Positions 1 to 9,656 of a DNA stretch of 64,000 nt are shown piece by piece. The DNA lies in assembly GCA_002794775.1 (NCBI GenBank), contig NBAY01000006.1, positions 1 to 64,000 of the forward strand. Reading direction: 5' to 3'. Under the pieces are notes generated by a model. The model did not search any database. It saw only the letters and a program-made list of their open reading frames with translations, and was not told the origin of the DNA. The stretch is from Porodaedalea pini. Lineage: Eukaryota; Basidiomycota; Agaricomycetes; Hymenochaetales; Hymenochaetaceae. Within the stretch, counting starts at the first letter, position 1; each line of letters starts with the position of its first letter. The position numbers and the translations under genes are program-made.

Positions 1-617
1 TCGAACGCCACCAACAACTTTGTCAACCTACAGTGGCCGTATTTCTGCATTTCCAAGATCAGGAAGACCATTTTCATAGGAAAATATGTCTTCCCGCTGT
101 CACTAAATTCTGTCTCAGTTATTCAGTGAAACTTCCCGCCATCGATGCCCTCGCATGTCATCTCGAACTCCCAGTGCTTATTGATATAATCTTACGGTCT
201 CCAGTTAAAGGACTGGCCGCACTTATTGAGAACTTGACTGCTTCCGACAGTACTATTACTAGTTTCCGGAACACCCTCGTTACACTTACGATAGCCGTGT
301 ATGGCACGGGTTTCATTGACTCGCCGATCATGGACGCAATCGCTGAATTCCAGCACCTCATCCTTCGTATCGAAGGCCAACGTTATAGGTTACACCCTAT
401 CGAGACGACGCTATCTATGCTACAGACGCTGGGTCCTGAACATTGCAAAAATGTCGACGCGGCTACTTTAGGACCGTTCGTGGAAGCCCATCTACCGGTA
501 AATGGAGGGACCTTCAAGAAACTAGAGATAGCCGATTGTGTAAAGCTTTCCACGATGGAAAACGCGTTCCATCAGCGGGTCCCGGCACATATGGCAGAAT
601 GGACACTCGAGCCTTAA
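1..617 (+). CDS. 3' end of an F-box/LRR-like protein gene (partial)
   Basis: The frame is open from the window edge and ends with TAA at 615-617, giving about 195 residues. A splice acceptor (CTACAG) lies at 28-33, so the visible part may be the last exon. The protein is leucine-rich with hydrophobic repeats spaced like degenerate leucine-rich repeats, and near its end it has a phrase of the type KLEIADC. This is the look of the very large basidiomycete family of F-box proteins, whose N-terminal F-box binds Skp1 of SCF ubiquitin ligases. The F-box itself would lie left of the window, so the family call is an inference from composition. No membrane segment or catalytic motif is visible. Confidence 0.45.
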   Translation, partial: ERHQQLCQPTVAVFLHFQDQEDHFHRKICLPAVTKFCLSYSVKLPAIDALACHLELPVLIDIILRSPVKGLAALIENLTASDSTITSFRNTLVTLTIAVYGTGFIDSPIMDAIAEFQHLILRIEGQRYRLHPIETTLSMLQTLGPEHCKNVDAATLGPFVEAHLPVNGGTFKKLEIADCVKLSTMENAFHQRVPAHMAEWTLEP

Positions 618-1104
618 GACAAACATGATCGTCTTGCTACTATATAGCTTCACTGGGACTTTCAAGCTCCATTTTTGACTCCGAAACTGCGCATTGTCAA
701 CACTGTCAGTACATCTCCCGTCTGCATATTGGTGTCCGTGAATTGGTGTCCGTGTATTCCTGCCGTCTATCACTATCCGTGTATCCTTGATTATGTGTTT
801 ACCATAATTATGATTCAACCCGTCAAAGACGCTAGGCCAGTGCATGCTTATTTATCATCGTACTTGTCGTAGAATGGCAGTCACAAAAATGTCTTCTACA
901 CAACAGAAATTAAATATATTCTTTGCGATACATATGCACATATGTAACATATCATACTGAGCAAGCCATCCACCGAATCACAGCAAGACGAAAGCAAAGA
1001 TACAACCAAGAAAACAATTTTGACATCAGCAAATATTCACAGCAACAAAAGCAACAAGAGCGAGCGACAACGAGGAGACCTGGAGATGAGTCTGTAAAAG
1101 AAGA
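618..1104. other. Intergenic, convergent 3' ends
   Basis: This is AT-richer DNA between the end of the F-box-like gene and the 3' end of the minus-strand orphan gene. It contains a short direct repeat (GTGTCCGTGAATTG / GTGTCCGTGTATTC near 730-760). No coding exon is supported. Confidence 0.5.
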
Positions 1105-4100
1105 CTACACATCATCGACGGGCAAGGGCCAATGGAGGATGATCTCGACGACGCGCCAGACGCGGCCCCAGCCGCCCAGCACTTGTGCCTTCGCCTGCTC
1201 GAAGTGGATATGTGCCGGCCAGGAGAGCGGGAGGTAGAGGATCGGCAGAAGCGAGGTGCCCTCGTCGGCGTTGTCCTGTTCGTACCCGCCGTCGCTGTGT
1301 TCAGGAGTATCCGAGACGTCTTCAATGATCACATCGTCTTCGTCATCCTTCTTAGCACTGTCTTGCGCGGGCGGCGGAGGCCGTGGTGGAGGCGCCTTCG
1401 CCTTCTGCGTAGGCGACGAATACGACATCGTATACGTATCCCCGAACCACCTTCGCTCCGAAGACGTCGTCGTCGGCTTACCACTTGCGGTCTGCGTAAG
1501 CGTGCTCGTCACAGTGATCGTCTCCCTCTTCCATTCTCCCGTCTGTGCGTGCTCAGACAGCGCAAACACGTCGACCCAGTTCGCAGGAACAAGGGCACGC
1601 AGCTCGCGGACTTCCTGGCGTGTGCTGACTGTGTGCGTTAACACTGCTAATGAGAGAATGTATGGAAGTGCTGTGGTGAGGACGAGAAAGGCACGCTTGA
1701 CATTTCGTTGCGTGTGTGATGGCGCAGTCTTGTTTGTGAGAAAGGGATGAGGCATCGTGAGGTCAGCATGCGAGTGAGAGAAGGGCGGGACGTCGTAGGT
1801 GGAAAATTTGCGGTAGAGGGCGTAGTCTGAACTGTTACTGCCCGTGAGGCCAACTTTCGGGGTGGTGATGTCTGTAAACCAAGTCTCGTTAGTTTCACGT
1901 ATCGACCAATTTACTCCTAGAATTGCGCGAACCTGAAGACCGCCGTAGGCTAATCTCGAACCTGCTCACAGGGATCGAGAAAACGGGCACAAACACACGG
2001 ACCTCATCGCTGCTCAAGGCTCTACCCGAACCCGCCTTTCGCTTCCCCTTCCTGTCAGAACCCGAGCGGCCAGCCTGGCCCTTGACAATATAAACCACCT
2101 CCAGCGCCCCTGCCAGCGCGATGTGGACGCGCATCCAACTCAGCCACGTCTGTTTACCCGCGCGCGTGTCGTGTGCGCCGATGGTCTCGGTAGACCCGGC
2201 ATCCACAGAGGAGGTCGAGGCAGACAAGTCGGTCGTCGTCGCGCGAGCGTGTGCGAACGTCTCGAAGCGCACCGGTACGCCGTTCACGCTCGCGCAGCTC
2301 ACTTCAACTGCAGGTCGCGGCTCCGATGCATCCGCATCTGGGGGTAGTGCGAGCCCGAACTCGAACCATTCGGAGGGCCCATCGACGGGTGTTGGGAGGG
2401 ACAGTGTAACGGCATAGGACCACGTCTGCCCGGCTTTGGATGAAGAACCTCGAGACGAGGCAGACGATGAGGATGCAGACACTAGCGGGACGACATCCGC
2501 GTTCACCCAAGGGATGACGAGCGGGCCGTCACGATAGCCCATTGGGTGAGCGCCTTGCGATCGTGATATTGCACTTGTCGGCTCAGGAGAGCTCGGACGC
2601 GAGCCCACAGCCAGCGAGGCGCCTCGCCGTCGCAACGAATGGGACAACTCTTCCTCTCTCATAGATGCCTTTGGCGCGAGCGGCTTCACGAGGATCTCAC
2701 TGCCCTCCAGGCTAACACACTTCGCCTGTGACCCGGTCGGGACGACCGTCTTCTTCGCTCTACTGCCCGAGAGGCTGAGATTCTGACTAAATCCCGGACT
2801 TTGACTGTGGCTGCTCGTGGAAGCGGAGCCCGAATTGATCAGCTCGACACTCGCGCTATCGCATTGATTGCGAATCGTCGTGATGACATTCTCGTTCGCG
2901 GCAGAAAACACGCGGAATAAAGGGAGTGGGAGCGTTGTGTGGCCACTGTCGTTTATGTTCTGCATTCCCGGACCGGGAGCGATGAGTACCGTACCAGAAA
3001 TGTTAAGGGTAAGCTTGTTCTTCGCGGGTGCGAGCTCGCTCATGTTGATATGCACGGTGATGGGCGTCGCGGGAGGCCGGGCTAAGCTCTCAGATGCGCT
3101 CCCCGGATCCGAAGAGGACCGGATTGCGGAGCTCGCAATGGATGGGACGGATGTCGCATTCAGTGAGTCCTCAAATGAATATTCAGTCGAGACGCGGTGA
3201 TTCGGGAGCGGTGCACGAAGAAGGGACGTAGAAGTATCCGACGGAATGCGCTTTGGTCCATTGGGAGCCGCCTCTCCTAGTAATCCTGATACATCTGGAG
3301 GCGGCAGCTCGAGCGAATTCTGTGGAGAGAGCGTAGTCTGCGGCAACCCGACGGTAAACCCTGTCAACGCAGGGTCACCATCGATCGTCCACTGGCCATC
3401 CGAGTCGGGCGGCCAAGTCAACCGACCTCCCTGAGTGTCCAGTCCGACGTCCATACCGAGCATCGTCGCGACGCCAGGGAACCACACTCCGGAACACGTA
3501 CCCTGGTAATCGAGCCGCATCTTCACGCCGTCCGCACGGCTCTCGAGGACGGTGCACGTCATGTTGCCCGCGACGTCGTCAACGCCGACGCGCCGCCGAC
3601 CGTCAGGGAAGTCTTGCGCACGTAATGGTGTGGCCCAGCGAATCCTAACCGTATCCGCGCTCGTAAACGTGCCCTGCACCATGCAGTTCTCCGACACACC
3701 ACCCGCGACGGATGCCTCAGATGACTCGTCGTCTGCGAATTCGGTGTACGCGCTCGTCCGGCTGCCGTGCTTTGCCGACGACGTCCGGGTGACGTGCGGC
3801 TCCGTAGCAAGATCCCAGCCGCTTGAGTCCTCATCGGACTCTAATGAAGCGAAAGAAGTCGAGATTGAGGAGGGAGAGGGCAGTCGTACTTTGATGTTAT
3901 TCGAAAGGCACCTGGGGATTGGTATTGATAGCTTCAATATCGTCAGACAGCTGCAAAGAAATAAAATACAGAGTCGTTCCATACCATGTAAGGTGCTTTT
4001 GGCGGCTACAATCCCTTGTCAGTATCCTACTATACTATGAACAGCAAGCAAAGTACCTTTGAGGAAAAGGGCACCCATAACGACAGGCCAGCCATAAACT

Positions 4101-4852
4101 GCATTGAGTTACGTTCTCCGATAGAATGCCGCCTCCCAGAGGCCCCAGAGCGATACGATGGTGTTCGAGGCGCCCCTCTCGGCGAGCGGATATCACCTTC
4201 ACTGTCCGTTCCACCCCTCACCTTATACTTCATCGGGAATTCCCTGGGCAAGACGTAGCACACATTGTACCCACTAATGAGGAAGTAGCCCGTGTAGCGT
4301 TCCTCGAGGGTCGGCACGGCTGAGCCATTGACAGACCCATTGCGGCCGGGTGTGTTTTGAGGGGTAGTGTCGAAAAGGGAGAGGTATGACTTTGTTGATC
4401 GAGCGGGAAGGTTCAGTGCGCGTGCGGCATTGTGCAGGAGGGGATGGCTAGTCGAAGAGAAGTTGTATGGGACGGAGTCGGAGTCGAGGGGGTGCACTGA
4501 GTAATCGCGGATCTTGATGTTCTCCTCTGGCATAAGACGTAAGCTCAAGCTTCGTGCACGACAAAACTGAACAACACACCAGCAAAAATGGGGATTATTT
4601 GGCCCGAAGTGACAGAGTCGATCGGCACGGTGATCTGTGAAATGGTTAGTTTTAATTCAGCACAAAAATATGCATAATATGGCGGACCTTCAAATACAAC
4701 TTTATAGACGCGCCATCTACATTCTGCTTTGCCTTGCCCTCAACTGCAAGGCGCGAGACAATGTTGAGTCTTGACTGTCCGTTCCCTGTATAAGATGCGG
4801 CAGATGAGAGCGTCGGGGAGAACGCGCCGTTGCGGGGCGTTGCCGGCGCCAT
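1105..4852 (-). CDS. Conserved uncharacterised basidiomycete protein with C-terminal membrane segment
   Basis: Six exons join in frame (4852-4688, 4634-4580, 4526-4057, 4005-3985, 3931-1915, 1871-1105) to give 1,164 residues; exon 4 is only 21 nt. The start ATG at 4852 is followed by a short Ala/Ser/Thr-rich stretch. The architecture resembles a family I recall as annotated only as hypothetical in Agaricomycetes. It has a conserved N-terminal block (motifs IKIRDYS and YTGYFLISGYNVCYVLP), a central block (IPIPRCLSNNIK, then a GVWFPGVATMLGMDVG motif), long Ser/Pro-rich linkers, a beta-rich block around SEWFEFGLALPP, and one hydrophobic segment near residue 945 (FLVLTTALPYILSLAVLTH). An acidic, proline-rich tail follows. 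The single late membrane segment suggests a tail-side anchor with most of the protein on one face of the membrane. I know of no assigned function and propose none. Confidence 0.85.
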
Positions 4853-5911
4853 TTATCGTTATGAAAGCGAAAGGAATTCAAGATGGTGGTGGTCAACGAT
4901 CAAGAAGTCGGAGTCGGTAGAACGACGCGCTCAGCGGTTTCAGCGTTTCTGCAGAAGCACCATCACGTGTAGAACGCGACTTGAAGCGGAGCTTGAATAT
5001 GTGACCACAACATCAAAAGACGCGATTTTTCAGGTATTTTTTCTCCTACGAACCACGGCGTCCAAATTACTGTCTTGCCTCGCTGCATTGGCGGCATCTT
5101 TGTACGGCGAAGACGGTCCAGACAAACGTCGAAGAATGACTTTTGGGACTCATTAAAACAGTTCTCGCTGAGTGCTCCTCCCTCTGGTCGAGGGGCGATG
5201 AAGCAGGACCACCTGTCGAGCGCCGACATCGCTTCACACGGCCTCTTAAATATGACTCGTGAGTGTTTTACTGTTTGTTTTGCTATTCTTTCCCCGAATG
5301 CGATGCCTACGAAGATAACCCTGGTAAAAGTACGCACCCGCGCTCCTTTGGGGGTTCTCACATGGAGAGGCGTCTTGCACCGGTCCTCACGGACTGGTAC
5401 AAGAATGGGTGGGTGCGGATGTTGAGTTAAAGGCGAGGCTGAGGCACGCATTTGTATTCTGGCTTTTTCTCCTGTTCCTTCGACTGAAGCTGATTAATTT
5501 TCCTCTACAGGTAGTCACGTGTAGTTAGCTTTTGCCCTTAATATTTTGTGATTATATAATAATATAAAAAGGGAAACCTTATCAGAACGTGGTCAGTGAT
5601 GAACAGTTGGCTCGGGTTGTCTCTCCTGCAGGTTGAGCTTCACACCATTCATCCCGTCTCCCTTCACTTTCATGCGTGTTCTGTTCAGTCGTTCTTTTCG
5701 CTCGTTCGTGTCTGCGCGAACCGTCGTTCCTTGACCCCAGAAAACCAGTAAAAACGCCGAACTCATCTTTGCACCTCCATAAAAGGCTGATTTGTAACAC
5801 CGGCTAAAGTAATCACGTTAGGCTGGGACTTTTTTCGAGAAGCGTAAGGTGCTACACTCGGGATTGCCGACGAGTAGCGAAAGATCCCACTCCAACTATG
5901 CCTTTGCTAAC
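4853..5911. other. Divergent intergenic region
   Basis: About 1 kb separates the starts of the orphan gene (-) and the transporter (+) and should hold both promoters. An AT-rich run with TATATAAT and TATAAAAAGG lies at 5550-5572. A 162-codon open frame on the minus strand (4963-5451) resembles nothing I know and shows no homology signal, so it is not called. Confidence 0.5.
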
Positions 5912-7677
5912 ATGCAAAAGCGTTCTCTACCTCCCCCTTCAACATTAACCGCCATGTCTGCCATTCCGCCCCGCTTGTCGCGCGCACCGTCAAGAGTCAG
6001 TCTCGGCTCCTTTGCTCCTCGCTTCACGTCGAGCAAAGAGTCGCTTTTGCCATCAGCGAACAACAGTAGCAGCGGGAGGATAGATGCCACATCGTCGGGG
6101 AGTGAGCCCATGTTGTGTGGTGTGCCGTTGAAATACGTTTCGTGAGTGCTGAACTCCCACCGCTTTCCGCAGCCAGACACCACCGACTGACCCTTCCTCA
6201 CAGACTCCTCACGCTTGCGATTCAAAATGCGGCATTATCCATTGTGATGCATTACTCGAGGGTGTCGACGCCTGCATCAAAGTCCTACTCGCCCGCAGCA
6301 GCTGTGCTGCTTAATGAACTTCTCAAGGGGACCATATCTTTCATTATCGCCTTGGCACGGACGCCGAGTTCTCTCACAGTTGGCTTGAACTCTCGAAGGT
6401 CTACGCGAGGCTTTGTACCAGAACCTTTATCCTGGTGGGCGCGCTTAACCCGACTAAGCTGCGAGATATTCGCGCCGGACTGCTTCAAGCTCTCCATCCC
6501 CGCAATCCTCTATGTCATCCAGAACTCACTCCAGTTCGTCGCCATCAGCAACCTCCCTGTCGCGAGCTTCCAGGTCGCGTACCAGATGAAAATAATGACT
6601 ACTGCTGCCTTCTCTGTGGCACTCCTCGGAAAGCGTCTTTCCAAAACGAAATGGATGGCTCTTCTCCTGCTTGCGGTTGGTGTCGGTATTGTGCAGATAC
6701 AAACAGCTGCTGGCAACAGTCCGCCAAAAGTTCATGAGGCTGTCGGGAGCGCGGCTGCCGCAGCGCCGAAACACATGCACGTTATGTTCCCCGTCAAGGG
6801 TTTTGTGGCCGTAGTCGCGGCATGCTTCACCTCAGGCCTCGCAGGCGTCTACTTTGAGATGGTGCTGAAGAATTCAAAAGCAGACCTCTGGGTACGTAAC
6901 GTGCAGCTTTCGCTTTTCTCCCTCATACCCGCCCTGCTTCCCATCCTCTTTTCCTCCTCACCGAGCGGGAGCGGCGCCTCGCACGGCTTCTTCGGAGATA
7001 TATTCAAGAACTTCGGCTTCTGGGCATGGGCGACGGTCGCGATCCAGGTGTTCGGAGGACTTGTCACCGCGATTGTGATCAAATACTCGGACAATATCAT
7101 GAAGGGCTTTGCGACGAGCCTCTCCATCGTCCTTTCCTTCCTCGCGAGCGTCGCGCTCTTCGACTTTCGCATTACCTCGAGCTTCCTCCTCGGCGCGTCG
7201 ACTGTGCTCGCCGCGACGTGGATGTACAACCAGCCCGCGACGCGGGAGGGTGCGGCAGGGATCGCGTTCACGCTTGGCGGCGAGAAGGGCGCGGTGCAGG
7301 TGATCACGTCACCGTTGGGGAGGAACGATCCCATTCTTGGCGAGAAGCCAGCTATGCGACACCCCGGGTCAAGCTTAGGGCCAGGCTCGCTGCCGGGCAG
7401 CTCACAGTCGCTCTCAAGCCTCTTTGGCCTGAACACGCCGGCAGAGAAGGAACGTCTGGCTCGGGAGCGTGAGGAGGAGTTTGCACTGCTGTCGTATGCG
7501 TCGCGTGTGTCGTCGCAATCGCATTTCAGCGTGAGCTCGTCGCCGCACGTTTCGCGGTCGCCTTCGCCGTACCTATCGCAATCAACTCCTGTGGCCGGGT
7601 CTGAAAACGACCCAGCTGACCCGCCTTCGTCCCCCTTGACGTTACACCCTACTTCTTTTGGCCAACGTCGGCTCTAG
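5912..7677 (+). CDS. Nucleotide-sugar transporter, SLC35A / UDP-galactose transporter family
   Basis: Two exons (5912-6141 and 6204-7677, one 62-nt intron) give 567 residues starting at the first in-frame ATG. After an approximately 75-residue Ser-rich cytosolic head, the sequence follows the SLC35A pattern: LLTLAIQNAALSIVMHYSR (TM1), the NSLQFVAISNLPVASFQV signature and the YQMKIMTTAAFSV motif. Then come paired helices with GKRLSKTKW, a loop, FTSGLAGVYFEMVLK, and C-terminal helices ending near ATWMYNQ. Members exchange UDP-sugars for UMP across the Golgi membrane to feed glycosylation. The sugar cannot be fixed from sequence; UDP-galactose is the usual annotation for this subfamily. The roughly 190-residue Ser/Pro/Gly-rich C-terminal tail is longer than in animal relatives (about 390 residues in total) and is probably cytosolic. 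Confidence 0.92.
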
Positions 7678-8434
7678 GATGAACTGGGTATCCCCCCTCT
7701 CATCCCACTTCTTCCACTTTCTATTCCTTTCTTGGTTTGTTTCCTTCTCCTTTCTCCCTTTTCCTGGAAAGATTCAAGACTGTTATGACACTATCGATGC
7801 CTCTATACCCACCTTCCTCGATGTCTTATCGTTCTTATTTAGTTAGACATCCGAGTCTCGTCCTTCTTAATTGGCTTCCCGTTTGACCCTTGCAATTCCA
7901 CCTCTCCCTTCCAGCAAGCTCATATATATTCTTTATTCTGCGCAGCCAATGTTCTATTTTCTCTTCAACTTTCGACCTTCTCGACGAAGTGCTTGACACC
8001 TGCGACATCCTTTTATACCTTCGACTTAATTCAAATTATTGCTATTTCTTATGTAGTGCTTTGGCTTCGGTTGGAGTGTTGCTCTTAGTTCGTTCTGGAG
8101 TAGCTTGGTGTTCACTTTCGTTCTCATTCTTTTTCTCGTTTCCGCTGTCGCTTTTTGCACTGTTCGTTGGACGAGAAAAAAACCTATCCCTCTCTTGCTT
8201 ATGCGGTAGAGGTAATGGCTTAGGGCGGCATCATTGACGGCAATGTATTCATCTCATATCAATGACGATTTTTTGTCTATTCTCCTTGGAAATGCTCAGA
8301 TCTTTGATATCATGGACTTGAATGAGTTTTGGCATTTGAAATCGCAAGAACTCCATTCGCGAAGGCAGGATCGACGCACGACGCGTCTCCTAACTATATA
8401 TCGCGGCCACCGAACTCCCACTCACCCTTCTTCG
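7678..8434. other. Intergenic: transporter 3' UTR and MDM12 leader
   Basis: The stretch is strongly pyrimidine-rich on the plus strand (for example 7685-7760, 7895-7990 and 8095-8190), a pattern common in fungal leaders and 3' regions. The frame continues open upstream of MDM12 to a TTG at 8234, but no in-frame ATG there gives a recognised MDM12 start. No other gene is seen. Confidence 0.5.
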
Positions 8435-9589
8435 ATGTCGCTCGACCTCGCATGGGACAAACTCGATGCCTCGCTCGCGCAGCGGCTCATCGACATCCTC
8501 AACAAACAGCTCGCCGTCACGCCGCGGCCGTCTTTTATCGGGCCCGTTGAGGTCACAGGCCTCGACTTCGGCACTGTGTGTCCGGATATCGAGGTCGTAG
8601 ACATGCGTGACGTTTATCGTGATTTTCTTGAGGACGATGATGATGAAGACGCTGCTCCTGATGCAGACGGAACAGGAGGAAAGGGAGAGACAGGAAGAGA
8701 AAAGGTGAGAGGTGAGGTGGCACTTGAAGAGGAAGAATACGAATGGGTCCCGCGCCGCGATGCAGAGCTGGCAGCAGCATATGACTCGCCCGCGTACCAC
8801 CCGCTCCCGCCACACACGCGCTACGGACGCACGGCGAGCGTACCGAACCTTGTGGATTTAAGACCCGGGCTGGGGTTTGGCTCGTTACAGGGCTTGCATG
8901 CGCCCGGGGTAGGAATGGCGGCGTCGATGTATGGTACGCCTACGCCCTCGCCGAACGCGCTAGGCCAGGATACATCGTTTGCGGATAGACCCTCGCCTGG
9001 TCCGCACGTCCCACCATCTTCTGCACAAGCTCCTTCTACGCACTCCGCCGCGTCATCCTCGCCCTCTTCAGATCCAGCTCCAACGCCAGTCCCAAGCGCA
9101 AGTCCAAGCACACATCCAAACATCCAACTCCACCTCCGTGTCCTGCACCACTCTGATCTGCGTCTCTCGCTGACCACATCGCTGCTCATCAACTACCCCG
9201 CGCCGCTTTTCCTCTCGCTTCCCATCAAGCTTGCCGTCACAGGCCTCGAGTTCGCCGGCGAGGTCGTTCTGGCGTACGAGGGCGCCGCCGCACGGCGACG
9301 CGTGCACTTTTGTTTATTGGATGACCTTGATCCGTATGGACTTGCGACGGGCGCGGGGTCTGCTGCGTCGCGCGACGGCGGGGTGGGAGCGGAGCCGGCG
9401 GCGAAACCTTTGCCGGTAGGCCAGCGCCTGCTGCCGTCGATTTTCATTGAGAGCGAAATTGGGCAGGCGGACAAGCATGTGCTGAAGAATGTCACCCGCG
9501 TAGAACGCTTCATACAGGACGTCATTCGCAAGACCGTCGAGGACGAGCTCGTTTTTCCCAATTTCCATACAATCATACTTGGCGAGTAA
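8435..9589 (+). CDS. MDM12: Mdm12, ERMES complex subunit (SMP domain)
   Basis: The single exon encodes 384 residues. The ATG at 8435 was chosen because it gives the canonical opening MSLDLAWDKLD. Mdm12 is a soluble SMP-domain lipid-transfer subunit of the ER-mitochondria encounter structure. It bridges Mmm1 in the ER and Mdm34/Mdm10 in the outer mitochondrial membrane. Diagnostic blocks are PSFIGPVEVTGLDFG and PDIEVVDMRDVYRDF at the N-terminus, and LHLRVLHHSDLRLS, LPIKLAVTGLEFAGEVVLAY, IESEIGQADKHVLKNV and FIQDVIRKTVEDELVFP at the C-terminus. The two halves are separated by about 160 acidic and then Ser/Pro-rich residues (about 8630-9115), a typical but long disordered insert. It ends 67 bp from the convergent ELP3 stop codon. 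Confidence 0.93.
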   Translation: MSLDLAWDKLDASLAQRLIDILNKQLAVTPRPSFIGPVEVTGLDFGTVCPDIEVVDMRDVYRDFLEDDDDEDAAPDADGTGGKGETGREKVRGEVALEEEEYEWVPRRDAELAAAYDSPAYHPLPPHTRYGRTASVPNLVDLRPGLGFGSLQGLHAPGVGMAASMYGTPTPSPNALGQDTSFADRPSPGPHVPPSSAQAPSTHSAASSSPSSDPAPTPVPSASPSTHPNIQLHLRVLHHSDLRLSLTTSLLINYPAPLFLSLPIKLAVTGLEFAGEVVLAYEGAAARRRVHFCLLDDLDPYGLATGAGSAASRDGGVGAEPAAKPLPVGQRLLPSIFIESEIGQADKHVLKNVTRVERFIQDVIRKTVEDELVFPNFHTIILGE

Positions 9590-9656
9590 GTTTCGTACGA
9601 CAAAATGCACTACGCGAACGCGGGTGGAATATACAGAAGGTATGTAGTCTACAGTA

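Noticed and set aside
4963..5451. 162-codon minus-strand frame in the divergent spacer
   Set aside because: No recognised motif, poor amino-acid pattern, and it covers a region expected to hold two promoters.
8234..8434. In-frame 67-codon extension upstream of MDM12
   Set aside because: It begins at TTG, and the downstream ATG gives the canonical MSLDLAWDKLD start of Mdm12.
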